A DNA stretch of 64,000 bases, from contig MBPM02000025.1 in NCBI GenBank assembly GCA_001695595.3, forward strand, positions 744,001 through 808,000, read 5' to 3'. Below are positions 46,898-60,732 of the stretch, in pieces; position 1 is the first letter of the stretch, and every line of letters begins with the position of its first letter. The stretch comes from Plasmopara viticola. Taxonomy: Eukaryota; Oomycota; Peronosporomycetes; Peronosporales; Peronosporaceae. The translations under genes and the position numbers were made by a program. A model generated the notes under the pieces. It saw only the letters and a program-made list of their open reading frames with translations. It was not told the DNA's origin and ran no database searches.

Positions 46898-49800
46898 GTT
46901 TCGAGCCAAAACGTCGGATCGCCTGTTTGAATATCAGTACGGGCACTGTAATGTCGGTACGATACTATAGTATACATATACCGTGATGTGGCATTCTTCC
47001 CTTTGGTATACACGTTATACGCATCGCTCTTGTGCAGCGCAAAACATTGTAAAACGATGTCCTTTCTGCTGCACTTATAACTACGAAGACAATCAATGCA
47101 AAGTGTTGGTAACCACCATTTAGCTTTGTGATATTACAATATAAACTACGGGTTCATTATATGCGTAGGATTTCAAATTCTCTCTGACTTTCAACTTATC
47201 AAAATTCTACACGTGGCTTAGTTTGTCTCGGCAGAATGGAGCAGTCTTCGTGAGATTGCGAACATAAGTTGTTCCAATGTTTTCTTGTGAAGTTAGTGTG
47301 TGTATGCATTCCCTCATTAATTTGTCAATGGATAGATGCGCGATGACAAATCCGGTGCATAAATAAAGTATGGCATGAAAAACATGAATGAGCGCACTCA
47401 CGTGTAAAAGCGACCAATGCACTTCGGTCATTCACGCTCTTAGCTATACAATAAACTTTATTGTGCGATTTACATGCCAACACCGTCTTTCAGCAGTACC
47501 TTCATCCTCCACAAAAACTATCTCGAGTATGCTGTTAACGACTCACGGTCCTAAAGCTTAAAAGTCTTTAAATGTTCAAGTAAGAAATCGCTTCCTACCT
47601 CGACGACCACGGCGCTTTTCGCTCACTGCGCGGTCATCAAGAAATACAAGGTCTTGTCCACCGAATTTTAAGTTGGATGGTGCGCCGTCAAACATGAAGG
47701 ATTGCTCTGATCTCAGAATAGAGCTTTGTATTTTCCTCTTTTTACTGGTCTGCTTAAAATGTATAAACTCACGTCAACCTTTGTTAGTTGGCTCTCTACA
47801 GTTTCATTGTCTCACTTACAAATATGCGAGCAACATCGCCTTTGTTTGCCTATGATGGCGGCTTGTACAAGAAGACGTGAATTCTAGACTCTCTCATGCG
47901 ACGACGCAGTATAAAAGTTTGGCCATTAGGCCACCGCATCATAAACGATAAAAGTTGGTATCAAAAGTTACTTTTTCTAGAGTGGCGTAGGCCTTGCTTC
48001 ATGTTTAATTATCTTGAAATACATCCAAAGCGGTTGTTTTCCATCATTTTTGACTCTTTGTGCGATTATTCAAAGGCAGCAAGAAGGCTGCCAGCCGGCC
48101 AGGTCATTAAGCGATAATCAAAGCAGCTTCCGGAAAGAATTTTGGCTTCCTAATTAACTCTGCGTGTCTGTACCAAATACTGTGCCTTCAACAAAAGCTG
48201 AGCTTACACCGTGGACGGCAAAACACTGTGGCAGAGGCTCATTAATGGAAGGTTTCACAAGAGCCTCCTTTTCCACGACGGGAGAAACGCATGCCTTTCA
48301 TAATTTCTTGCCTTGTGCTGTGCAGAATTTTATACCTTTGGGCGGTAAAATGAGCAAGGTGCGCGACAAGCGCTCTGACAAAGTCTCGTCGGTCTCTTTA
48401 CCTGCCAAGGCTACGAAGAAGCCTCAGATCGATAAAATTGCTGCATAAGTACCTCATCAACTGGGACTGCCAGGCTCACTGGCTGACCCAAGCATTCTTT
48501 CTGGATTTGGTACTGGCTCGGCGCTAATTCTCATCTCATTCTTATGAGTGTGGCTCTCATAGGCCAAGATCCGATCCGTGATGCTCTTATTGTTGAGTAC
48601 CGGTGTTGCATGATCAAAGACACCGACTCTCGGTATATTTTTCTAGTGGGTCCAGTAGCCGAAATGATCAACGCAATGGGAGAAGAAGCATGTTGTGTGA
48701 CACACGTCACGTCGTGAAATATATACCTTAAAAAAGCAGTACTTCGTACTAAGGCGACCATGCTTAATGCATACTAGTTCTAAATTACAATAATTCCTCT
48801 GCAGAGGGTATTATCATCAAGTCTTCGTATCTAACACAAGTTCCTGCAGTCAACTAGATAACAGTCTGTGACTTCTTTTTATTCTAATCATAGTGCGAAC
48901 ATCAGAGACCTGGACGCACAGTTCCTTTGAGTGAAAAGCTACGACATGTTCGCTGCAAAAATAAAATTGACGAATAGATTTGGCAGGCATACAAAGCAGA
49001 TGCTATAAAAGAGCCTTCAGTGCCATTTTTTTATTACAAGTAAACATTCCAAAGTTTAACGACTAGCCCCTCGACAGCGATTGCAAATGTATTGCTATGA
49101 ATGGACTACACATTTGCTTTACTTCTACTTACTTTTGCAAGCTGACCGCAGGATCGAATTTTAGCGCTCTATTACCGAGCTGTGCGGTTTTAAATAGCAA
49201 CATTAGACATTATTTTTGGTCAGTGATATATTTCATGTACAAGTAGGCTCGATTGAGAGCCGATACTACCAGAGTGTAAATCCCGCGTTTTACACATCGC
49301 CCTCTTTACAGAGTCTGCCAGTAACCGTTAAAAGTCGATACATCTCGACTTAATCTTGACTTCCCAGGCGTCAATGACAAACAAAGCCATAGTGATTTTC
49401 GTGTGCTATCTGAGAAAGATGGTGCATTTAAAGTGTTACGGCCTGTTGAGCAAGGTGGTGTCTACTAGGGACCCGCACTTCACCGCTACCTTCAAACAGT
49501 GCTCATCATCTGTGTGATCCGTCAGCTCCGCGAGCTCTAAGAAAAGCCTTATAGGTAAGTGGGAAGAGACTTGGAATGCCAAGCTTTGTTATATCTATTC
49601 AACCCAGTTCATTAATGTGAGGTCAAATTCCTTAGGAAAACAATTTTCTGGCTTAGCGAGAATTCTGCTGTTCTTAATTGCAGAGTAAGCGACAAAATAG
49701 CATCCACCTATGAGCGACAAAGGATATTTTAGATAGACATGGAAAAAGACGAATTGCTTAGGGTCAAGGTATCAGTCGATATACTAAGAACATGTTTGTT

Positions 49801-52800
49801 ATTAACACTCAGACTTTTTGCGAGACTAGGTCGGCGTCACTAACGAAATTTCAAAACGAAATCGACGCATCCAACACCCTGTGTGAATGTCTAAGAGATA
49901 TAACAAGCCTCGGCATTGTTATTATCGTAAAAGCTCCATGGTACTTACACCACCTCTAAATTTTTCTTGCACTTGGCCTTCCAAATAAATAAAGTTCAGG
50001 TGCGGATGTTAGTTCCCAAGGCCACAGCCGTATTGGCTCAAAGATCAAGGGATCGAATACCCATGATGCTTTGTACCTCAAGCAAACAGCAAACTGACCT
50101 TGTGGTACAAGTATTTAGTCACTCGACTCGGGACGAGAAGGTATCTAGTTTGATAATCATAGAATTTGTACTAAGTTAGCCAGAGATCGGTCACTAAAAG
50201 TGGACGGAAAATCACATATTAAAGTGTGACTGCCCTACCAATCCGCACTAAAATGAGTGTGTAAGCGTTGGATTGGCTGGACGTCCAACCAACTGAGAAA
50301 AGCCCCATATTGTAATGAGGGTATGGTATTCGGTCCCGAAATGTATTGGATAGCTACCAGCAACCTGCACTTGGACAAGTACATATACAGAAGCATGGTT
50401 TAAAACTTACAGTGTTCCAGAGCAGCCTTAGTGTGGCCTTGAACGTACTGTTAGCTCTCTCAAACTGAGTTACCCAGATCATCTTTAAGAAGGCTTAAGG
50501 TTGGCATAATCCCTTCCAGGTGCTGGAAACGTAAGTTTCAAGCGCGGGTATATAATCCTTCGTATTATACGCCAACATGCGGCCTAAATATTGCGACTTG
50601 CTAATCAAGCTTCTGTTGCTTCTGACTTCAATTGTAAGAGCCTTAAAAAGCCGGTAGAAAGGATCCAAAATTCCAATGAAGTGGTATGATCCCACCATTA
50701 AAAAGAAGCTGTAGGCGCCCAGGTGAGCCCCTTCGCTTTAAACCACAGGTAAAGGAAAAGCTACTGGCTTTGCCTGTCAAGAAATACCGGAATAAGCCAC
50801 TCCAGTGTCTGAGTTAGGCCTTCCTCATGGAATTTTGAAGCTTCGACGCCAATCACTGTACGCGTTTGAGATTGCTGTCGGGGTCATCTCTGGCAGCAAA
50901 GCTGCGGCTTCTTCGGAGTTGCTCCAAATCTAGAAAAAGGCAACGACTCTTTTATTCATGTGGACCATGAGCTTCACTGTTATATCGAACGCCGACGGTC
51001 TCAGCGCAAGGTGCGCATTTTACGTCATAAAATCGTTTCCCTGCGTCGTAGTATCTGAGTCTGGTGGGTTGCTTGGGATTTAAGCCACCGGCCCCTTTGT
51101 GCTAGAAGTAAGCTGTCTCGTAAGGATGGCCTTCGGAGAGCCCTTGCGGCTCGCGGAATTTTTAGAGCGTACTAGTTGGTATCATGGCATTGATCGACCG
51201 AGTATTACTTATCTAGAAGAATATCTATATTTTGTCGGACCCACTGAAGAGAGGTTCACTTACTCTCTCACGGGGTATCTAACATCGGTACCTGACGGTG
51301 AGCTTGTCACAAAAATCTCTAGTACGTCACGCACTGGCTTGGTGCAGCCGCATTCCACTCCCACAACAATACTCTGGACTTTTCAAGTCCATACGAGTCA
51401 AATCTTTTCTTAAAAGCTCCGATGCCACCGTTGCGACTTTGGCCGCTTGATGAGCAAATCGAACCTTTCAGCTAAACAAGAAAAAGTTGACCCTAGATCA
51501 ACTGATTATCTTGTTGTCCACACCTTATCACATCATTAAAGTCTCAAGTTGATGTCATTTTATGTACACGAGCCAAATTTAAGATGTCCGTAATACACAC
51601 TGCATCCAAGCTATGCCGTCAGGTGACGTATATACAAAGGTACACTCACGCTACGAGTGTCGGTCACCCATTCATCTCCAGGAGAAAGTGCAAATCAGGT
51701 TTTGACAAATAGGCTTGTGCGATGTGTAACATCTAATTGTAATGACCTACCACCCATCTACCAGATCAGACAGATACACCTTGCTTACCTGACTTTAAGA
51801 TTATGGATGATCAATTGTGTAAAGATATCGCGTCCGATCTTAAATCGTATTTGAGTTACTTCGTAAAGAGTACCTCTCCGGTAAATAAGATAAGATCATA
51901 CAACATCCAGGGCTCGTGCTCTTGTGAATTTATCGTCATCGAAGTGGGGCGGGTCGTAGATTTTGCCATTAATGACTGAAGTTTCCACGAGATTGATTAA
52001 TGTAGACCATACTGCTTTTGACCTGACCGTATCTTGTGATCTAGTAATATGCCATAAGTCTCGCTGATCTAACGTTTTGACCCAATTTATCTCGTTGCAA
52101 TAAAGTGTCAATTCCGGCAGTCACCAATCTACAATATCACATCGAATCTGTCGATCCAAACTGTATAATTCTGCCAACAACTTCAATACATGTGTGACCT
52201 TGAGCAAAATGTGCACTAAGGCGATTTATATTTCATTCGACAAGCTGTCAACAGCCTACTTCACACTCAACAATACGGTTTACGCAGTAAGCGGGAATTT
52301 CACTAGTGAATAGATGGCTGAAAGTCCAAGGGGATCGTCAAGTCTTAAAAAAGACAAGCGCTTATATAAGAGATGAGAAAGAGTATCGAAACACCTTTTT
52401 TTTCGGGTTTCTAAGTTGAGCTTAATTCCCTGATCAAAACACTAATCGTGACTTCGCAATGAACCGGCAAGCGAACTAAGAAAAGCAAGGATGTGATCGC
52501 ATCCACTCAGACCAAAAAGTGCTAAACACGGACAAAAATGAAGCTGTTTCGCTTGTATTACAATATTTATTGTATTACTAGATTATTAAAATCAAATGGT
52601 TGGACACTATACAATTTCGTTTAGTCATACCTCTTACTGCCACTGGGATATAGGTCAGACTGCACCTTTTATATATCCATTTCGAAACAGCAGCTCTTTA
52701 AAGCATTGTTGCCGCGCTCAAACTTGCTGGTGTTATAGATACGCGTAGTCGACCGTAGAAATTTTGCTAGTGCCCATTGCTTTTGCTATGATGACCATGA

Positions 52801-55320
52801 AGCTGAGGAGGAGGGTATCACAAGATGCTAGCCGGACATGTCTAAAACTCGTTACGAAGTGAAGCGACATTCCGACATAGCTTGGACGCCTTGTGTATAG
52901 AGGGGTGGCGGTCAATCCGACCAGAAAGCTCATGGATCCCATACGCAGAAAATATTATTTTCTCCTCAGGAGCCTGACGAGTCCTAGTTCTCCCCTCAAG
53001 ACCGAGGGTTGACACTTAAATCGATATCAAGCGTGTACATTTGGTCGCACAGAGTTTGATGCTTAATGAATAAAACACAAAGGCAACGCACGGGTGGTGT
53101 GAGCTTCTTGTACCGCGACGCAATTGTGTTTCGCTTTGGAAAAAGGGGATTACCGCTCAATCAAATCCATTGAGATTGGCTGAAGGCCGTCAAGATCTAA
53201 AACTTGAACGAACGATTTGCTGAGAAATATTATACCTGAACTTAGAGCTATGTGGTATAAATAAATGATTATGAACTTTAGAACAAACTGGACCCATTCA
53301 TTTATGGCCGAAGCATGTTTTGATCAATTCGTAGTTACCTTGATGCCATCACCACTTTTGTTGACTGTACAAATCTAAACGACATATTAACAGTGTCAAA
53401 TACAGCATCTTACCAACTCGGTTTAGAAGCTATTTCAAAAGCGTAGCATACCAGGTGCATTTGTTATATAAATGTTTTTTCTTTCGCGGTTAAATAAGTC
53501 CTAAACATAATTACGAACAAACAAATGTAACACCGTGGCCACAAAACGTTTTATTCGAATCGAAGACGCAAAAAATTTCCGGAATATCGTGGCTATATAT
53601 GGCGGGTGTGCCCGTGGAGAAAAAGTTCTCTTCTTGCTATTTTAATGGCCTGTGCCTTAAAATGAGAGCACCTGATGCCGCTTTTTTCCATCATAGCTCA
53701 AAAGAGCGCCTTTTTGCTTCCGCTGTCCTAATACTCTGTGGATGGAGCCTACGAGAGCAGACGCTTATCACTTGTGTAGAAATCATACAAAAAATCGTGG
53801 TCATTGCATTGTCCTCCCAGCTAACCCATTTCCCCAGATCTCCCAAAGAGGTTATGTGGGGAGGGGGGCAGTGCTGGTAGAACACCTCACAACAATAAAC
53901 AGGTTGAGCCTTATCGTCCATCGACCCGAGTTGAGCTCTTCAATCGCTGTCGATTTATTACTCGATCATCTTAGACGACAACATCCAATGAATACGACCT
54001 AGAGTTAAAAGCCGCATTTTAGTAAAACAAAGACCAAGACCAAAGCTGACTTTTGAGGCTACTTGGTCTCTATATTTTAGGAAGACAAAACTTTCACGTA
54101 TGTATTTCAGTCGAAAAATATATTTAGCTGAAGCTGTGCTGGTCTTGCTGCAACATCAAATGCTGGTAAAACTGTGTGATTCTTTAATCATATAGCCCGA
54201 CTCGATCGTGTAAAATGTGCTATTTGTCTGTGTGGACTTGCTCACTTTATACTACAGGCAGAGCAAATTTCTAATGAAGAATGACTTCGACGGTAAGGTG
54301 ATGCGTAAGGGCGTGAATCCTAAAAGTGTCGAATACAGTCACACTGTCACGTATGAAACCTTTGCGAGCCTTAGCTTTGTTGAAGCTATGTCCATAGTGC
54401 AAGCGATCTATGAGACAAAATTGATGCGATGAAGCTTGTTGCAGGTGAAGTCAAAACAATTCTTTTTTAGTTCTTCTTGGTCGGGAAAGCACACAAACAA
54501 AGTTTACATCTTTGTTGATAAAGCGTTTTTCTATGCCGAACAAGACAGCTTGCAATATTCTGACTAGTCATTGCTATCTTAAATACACCGGTGATAGGTC
54601 TAAGTATATGGAGTCTTTGCCCTAGTCCCGGCCCGAATGTCTGAAGCAAGAAGAGTTTGAGTCTTTTCATTAATCGCTCGTGGTAACGTTGATCGCATCA
54701 GAAAGTAATGAAAATTATCATTGTAGACAATTTTTATTTTTCCAGGTAGTTTGTAAGACTCAAATAAAATTCACTAGTGGGCTAATTAGCTAGGTCTTTT
54801 CCATTGTTTTTGCTCGCTATCCGAACAAGTTGCATCTTATCGTTTGAGGCACTGTTTTTAATGTATGTGATTTTATATGCTGCTCTTCGTCTTTTTTCGC
54901 TTTATATTTTTCTTTGTCTGGTTGAGCTCTTAGTTATCATAGTCAATTTAAATTTCTTGCATATCGGTTCCATTGGAGATATCTCCGACTCACTAAAAGA
55001 GCAAATTGTACAGTAAGCTCACTGATGCAAATGACTTTGTTTAACATGATAGAGATTCAAGTTGTAAAACCCTAAAGACTCAGTCTTATGATGGAATCTC
55101 CAATTGAATTGTGGTGACACATGGCAGCAAAGGAAATGTCTCTGGAACGAGAACTGATTACCTAGTCGTTGACACACTTTTTAAGCATTTTTTTGTATAG
55201 GAGATGCGAGGTGTGGTCTCCACCAAGGCCTTACAACTCAAAAAGCAAACGGTTCTACTCAATGCCATTGCCTGCGTGCAAGACTGTAAATCAATAGGTG
55301 GCATCTGGTACGCATCGATT
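46898..55320. other. Long gene-poor region
   Basis: About 8.4 kb without a convincing gene. Open frames are short (longest about 104 codons at 51099-51413), have no recognisable domains and cannot be linked by plausible introns. A palindromic ATACTATAGTAT sits near 46963-46974. The texture is that of decayed repeats, but I could not identify a family. Confidence 0.6.
48350..48448 (+). other. Short basic open frame, unrecognised
   Basis: A 32-codon frame from an ATG (MSKVRDKRSDKVSSVS...) with strongly basic composition. It could be the first exon of an unrecognised gene or chance. No following exon could be joined with confidence, and no core promoter was found upstream. Confidence 0.15.
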
Positions 55321-55393
55321 GGCCTCGTGGTCCAGTGGTATAAATTTTGCCTAAGGTGCGAGAGGCCCCGGTTTGATTCCCGGTGAGGTACCA
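55321..55393 (+). pseudogene. tRNA-derived pseudogene or SINE head (tRNA-Pro-like)
   Basis: A cloverleaf-like 70-nt sequence followed by CCA. The A box TGGTCCAGTGG is perfect and the B box GGTTTGATTCC differs by one base from consensus. The anticodon arm resembles that of tRNA-Pro, but the loop reads CTAAGGT, giving AAG instead of AGG. The acceptor stem has a mismatch at its end and the T stem has a central C-C mismatch, so a functional tRNA is unlikely. A genomically encoded CCA right after the acceptor suggests retroposition, as in tRNA-derived SINEs. Confidence 0.6.
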
Positions 55394-56400
55394 ACCTTGC
55401 ACAATTTTGCTTGTTAAAGACTTAAATGGTAATGCGATTTTTGCATCTAGAAGATCCCGTCGGACCAGTTGTGTCGTTTCGTAAGGAAGCGGGCTTTTAC
55501 ATAGTGGTAACTTGCGTCGAACTTTTCGGTGGGTAAGTTGCAGAGCTCCTCACTTACTATGTTGTTGATTTCGGCAATTAGATCCACACTATGAATAGAC
55601 CATGGTCTGTCGTCTTTGACTTTGATCGGCGTTTGGATTTGGTGACGTGACGTACAAAGGTATTTTTAGCAATAAAGTCTTGTAGTTCTGTGTGAGTGGT
55701 CGATGGTTCGACTTCAAGTCTTTCACCTTTTGGAGTGCTCTTTCAGGTGACAACACCGTGTAGGCAGAGTTATGGGTTTTCTGGATTAAGGTTTTTGCAG
55801 CCTTAGTGATTAGAGTGAGGAGAGCGCTCGCCGAGGTGCTAATAGCCTTTCTAATCACCTTCATCGCCGAATAAGCGAGGTATTTACACGAATCTTTTTG
55901 TGGTAATTATAGTGAAGCCTTTAAAGCAGAGCAATTTTGACTCCTAAAGCACAAGTGAAGTCGGCAATCCTCGGACGAAGGCGTAATGTTAGGCGCAGAC
56001 ACCGTCTTTTGTGTGAAGACACTGTCATAATATACTTTTTAGGGCTGCCTTAACCATCGCTCAATGCCCCGGTCGATTGAAACACTTTTTCGCCAAATGT
56101 TTTATGATCGTTTCGATCAAAACATCCTTTATTAAAGAGTAACAGAGTAATGGTAACACTAAGCGTATCTTATTGAATGTATTACAAGTCTAAGTAAAGT
56201 AAAATGTATTTCTTACACAAAGCTTAGCCCTAATATTAAAATGAATGTGCACTAAGGATCTTTACGATATGGTGACTTCTGGTGCACATAACGTATCCAA
56301 TCGGGATTGACGAATTTGCAGAATAAGGTGTATCGAAAGTATAGAAAAATAGAGGGTATGACTCAATTGCGGTGACGAAACATGTCAGTTCTCGAACAAA

Positions 56401-56514
56401 ATTGTTTTTAATAAATTAGGTTTAACTGCAATCTATTGCGTTATCTCTGCAAATGTAATTGTTTTTAATAAACTAGGTTTAATTGCAATCTATTGCGCCA
56501 TCTCTGCAAATGGT
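56401..56514. repeat. 57-bp tandem duplication
   Basis: Two head-to-tail copies of a 57-bp unit (56401-56457 and 56458-56514), starting ATTGTTTTTAATAAA and ending CTCTGCAAATG, with about six mismatches between them. No coding function is apparent. Confidence 0.9.
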
Positions 56515-59200
56515 GTTGAGCGAATTCATCATACTGCTGACCGCTGCGGAAGCAAATCCAAACGCCTCATCAAAAATTGATCGATACCATCTAGCATTTC
56601 TAGTGCAAAGTACAAGGTGCATAAGTTTGTGTTGTTAAGCAATACAACCTTAGTTGAAATCGGGATCTCTGTCAGGACAGTCGCATTTATGCGCTTTTTA
56701 TATGCATCAGCTAGTCGTCACTTTTTATTTGGGTTTTAAACACAGAAAAGTACGGAAACTTTGATGCCCGCACTATGCTAAAATTTGCATTTTCAGAAAT
56801 GGCGATCGATCTGTGTTTCGTGGCAAAGACCACTGGTCAGACCAACAATATTTAGTAGTAACTTCTCGTGCTTATCACTCCCTTCAGGTAACAGCGTTGT
56901 GGATAATTATTTAAGTCCTATTTTTTTGGCGGAGATTAAAATTATTTTTTATGAAATTTAGGATACGTGGATCCATTCACGACTTACCCTGCCTACGGAA
57001 TAGATCCGAAGAGCTTTTATCTGAGAAAGAGAGCGCTTTCACATACTCACTAAAGATTCAGTATTGCATTTTTGGCTTCCACTTTGTCAATTTGGGTTCT
57101 TTGGGATCTATTGGATATGATACCTCAAACACCGCGAGAGTGCGTTTTACAGCATCACTAAGAATTCCGTCCAACAAGAATCTATCTCAATATGATTTTA
57201 GTTTCTTTATGTCAACTTTGCTCTTCGAAATCACTAGGATCTGATATTCTACGCACCGAGAGAATGTATGTAAATCCCCACAAAGAGTTTCGTCATAAAA
57301 AGGCCACTTTTATATAACTTCATTTGGATCTGGTACCTCATAAATCGTTCTCGCTTGAAACGAAGCTTACGTGACACAGCCATCGGTCGAGTTGTCAACC
57401 TTCTTCACGATAAAAAAAATGGGCACTAGACGCAGGGATCAGACTCGTATCGCAGCCTAAATATTGCCTTACGGTACTATGCAATTCCCATCTAAGTAGT
57501 TATCTATATATTTTTTCAGAATTCAGTATACTTGGAAATCCGCTTTTCGCGAAGCTATGTTATTTGCACTGAATATATACTCTTAGATTTTTTTTAGTTG
57601 CCGCAGTACAAAATTGCTACTGAGGCTTCGGCACATCTATCTTTGAAAATTGGTCGGTTTTATCCGCCGTTACCAAATTTATTTCGAGCGCATAATTGGC
57701 CAGATCTTTTGTTCGAGCGAAAATAGGGGTGCACAACGACTGCTCTGTAAAACGAAATCAAACAACCAGCACCTATAGTGCTGCGACAATCGATCCAGGA
57801 TTCGGGCTTTACAAAACGTGAACTACTCTGGACCAAGTCATAGTCGTCCAAGGTAATGTTACAGATTAGTATGTGCTGTAAAGCATCTTTAATATCGCAA
57901 TGAGAATGACCACCAAAAAGAATTTCATTGGCTTGCTGAAATGCAGCCAACTTGTTCTCTTTCCACTAATATATAATTTCTGTCAATTTGGTTTTGTTTA
58001 ACCTCTATACTTTTTGCTATAAGGCGGGATTTCATAGCGCCTCCAAATTTACTAAGAATCATATAAGAACTTTCATAACTTTGTCACTTTGGTGTGAGCA
58101 ACCGAGAGTCTGCCATGTGAAACTTGACAAGCTCGAAGGGACAATGCTCTTTTGGTGTGTATCGACCACAAGGGCGTTGTTTTCCTCCCTCTATGGCCCC
58201 CGCTTTCGAAAAAACTAGGCGACTTTATATGTGATCTATCTGGCAACCCTCTTTGTACTGACATTGATATCGTAACTTTGTTTTTCTCATCCATACCATC
58301 TGATGCTTCGTTTTCCGGCAACGCTTCATCTATCTGAAAATGGATCTGACGCAGAAGATATACAGACACAAATACTAGTAGTCCCACATTGAAAGCCCAA
58401 TAAAACTTTCGAAGGGGCGGACCTGATTTCTGCCTTACATTTCTTAGAGGGAGACTTAAATTACATTTTTGTTGTCATTAAAAGCGTATCGTGCAAGATG
58501 GACTTATTCTGGGCACTCCACAAAAAAGTCCCCTCGACAAGGTAAGGGAAAGATGTCTCAGCAACAAAAGACTTCAATTCTTAGATTCGTGAGCGTACTT
58601 ATACATATCACACCTTTCTCCGTTGCATGCAGCAAAGCGTAAGCGCCAGAGGAGTGTAGGCTCGCCGGAAAGAATGAAGTATTCCTTACTGTTCTACCAT
58701 AGATCACTTAAGCGAAATAAGTAAACGATTTTACCATACTTCCACCGAGCAGGAACACGCGTACGCAACGCGTAAACAGCCGCCTGAGATCACCCTCGCC
58801 CTCATGTCCAACTCTGACTTCAAAGTACGCACAATGGTAATTTACTTCTCTAGCTTCGACCATAATTGGTTGGGCCGCATTCATTGAACACAAGCTTTTT
58901 CTGCATAGCTATAAGACCATAATGCGCTTAAATTCCTTAGCAACCGGAGGGTTTGCAAAAACAGCCGCGGCCTCAGTTACATGACGCATCGCTGAGTCAA
59001 CGCCAATAGCTCGTTCGGCAGTTGTGACAAGATCGAATTATCCATCCCAAAGCTTAAGAAGATTAAAAGAAGACAATATACCATTGAAATTACTTCGTAG
59101 GCTACTCAGATTTGTGCAGAGTTATGTACAATCTTTTGGTTAGCAACTGGTTACATTGCCCGGATGTAAGTTGTTAACAGCATGCAGATTCTAGACCAGC

Positions 59201-59247
59201 TAATTTGAAAGGGGAGCTGCCAATCAGCTCCCCTTTTTGTTAATTAG
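59201..59247. repeat. Strong hairpin followed by T-run
   Basis: A perfect 12-bp stem (AAAGGGGAGCTG) with a 5-nt loop (CCAAT) is followed by TTTTT; with small bulges the pairing extends to CTAATT...AATTAG, about 20 bp per side. It looks like a factor-independent terminator, but in this nuclear setting a hairpin-type repeat is likelier. Confidence 0.8.
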
Positions 59248-60706
59248 CCCCTTCCTTCTTAATGCAGTACCCCAAGCTACATTGATTATCTATGATTGAA
59301 TGGAGAGACAACGCAGGAATTGCAATAGACGGGACACAACAAGATACGGTGCGTATAACTTGTCGATGTCAACGCTAATGCCGATACGACTCGCACATCC
59401 AACTCAGAGATCAACCTTGATGCTCGGGGTACTGCCGATAAATAAGGACACTCTACATGGTCTCCTGGTACTTACTTTGATTGCTCATTCATGTTGATCT
59501 CAATATTGTAAAACTGCTTCTTAAAGCAGTGCTCTTCTGTCGCAATCGCAATCAAATTACCAACTTCCATACATGCACAATTGCAAGTTTTCTTTGCATT
59601 GCGAATGTTCAATGTAATTATATCATTGAAGTAGTTCTACGTACTCTTGACGCTTTCGCTCCAACATGGCCTTCCGTCGATCCTATTTTGACGGCATAAA
59701 TCTCAACACCGCAAAACTCATAACTAGATCTGTAAAATGCGAAAAATGCACTCATTTTTCAACAAGTATTCCACATACCAATAGCAGCTGCCAGACTGTA
59801 GGTTGATAATTTGTAAGATTTTCACCCCAGCTAAGTTTGCGGAGCTGGTCCAAATCAACACCTTCCTTTGCCAATAATCTCTCAAATTCCATGCAGAGTA
59901 TTTTTTTTATTCATTACGTGGGGGCAGATCTGCCGCGATTGCAGTCTCTTCCTTTAAATCTCAGGCATATTTCATCTTCATGCAATGAATAATGATTCCA
60001 GTTATAGACATATAGTGATCTGAACGTCATGTCGTCACTGCGGTTGACACGCTCCGCAGACGTGGCGAGACCGAGTCAATGGAGGATGAACGGGTCCTGT
60101 TATTTATTAACAGACCTCAATGAGCATTTAATTATATAAATGCAGCTCACAAATGCACCTTGAAATGGGCGGTGAGGGCGTTGCCCTAGTTGGCCCATTG
60201 CACTTTCTTCAATGACCCCGGCAAAGTTTGTGGCTTCTGCTGCGCCGAAACCTCGCTCTTTTCCCGGTAAAAAAAACCCGACGTTGCTGTATTGCTGATA
60301 TTAGTAGCTGTTACACGCTCATTTTCTTCTGGCGAACTTCTGCAATGCAGTCTTGAAAGGGTTCGATGTCGTCTCATGCGAAAGAAACTAAATAGCAGCA
60401 TGATAGCCAAACTCAGACATTTATCATCGAGCCAAAGAATCAGTAACTTGCAGACGCAACATATCGCCACTAGATGGATTGTTTGGTGAAGCTTCCATCT
60501 TTTTAATAAAGAGATTGCCGTTGCTGCTAGTATATTGAGCTCACGGCGAAGAGCTTTCCTGTACAGCGAATAAAACTACTATTTGCGTCTTATATTAAAG
60601 ACAATGATCTCGCGATAGTACCTACTCTGCGTCAAACACGTTCACGAGTTCCACGCTTTACCGACCGTCTGATGAAAGCGGTGTGGTTGACACGAAGAAG
60701 GTTTGC

Positions 60707-60732
60707 TACCGTATTACCGCTGTAATACGGTA
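60707..60732. repeat. Perfect 11-bp inverted repeat
   Basis: TACCGTATTAC and its exact reverse complement are separated by CGCT. No gene or known site is nearby. Confidence 0.85.

Noticed and set aside
54804..55016. Very hydrophobic 70-codon frame as a membrane protein
   Set aside because: AT-rich sequence readily gives such frames; no domain, no start context, no splice partners.
55321..55390. Functional tRNA gene
   Set aside because: Mismatches in acceptor and T stems, the altered B box, and anticodon inconsistent with the body point to a pseudogene.
58073..58387. 104-codon minus-strand frame with a membrane-like start
   Set aside because: It opens at a non-ATG codon and shows no recognisable domain.
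59201..59247. Bacterial terminator as sign of contamination
   Set aside because: Flanking sequence has no bacterial genes and the window is otherwise consistently oomycete-like.
60186..60470. Possible secreted effector on the minus strand (hydrophobic start, RMRRHRTLSR, later EENER)
   Set aside because: No exact RXLR motif, the hydrophobic segment is interrupted by charged residues, and no promoter or homologue can be seen.
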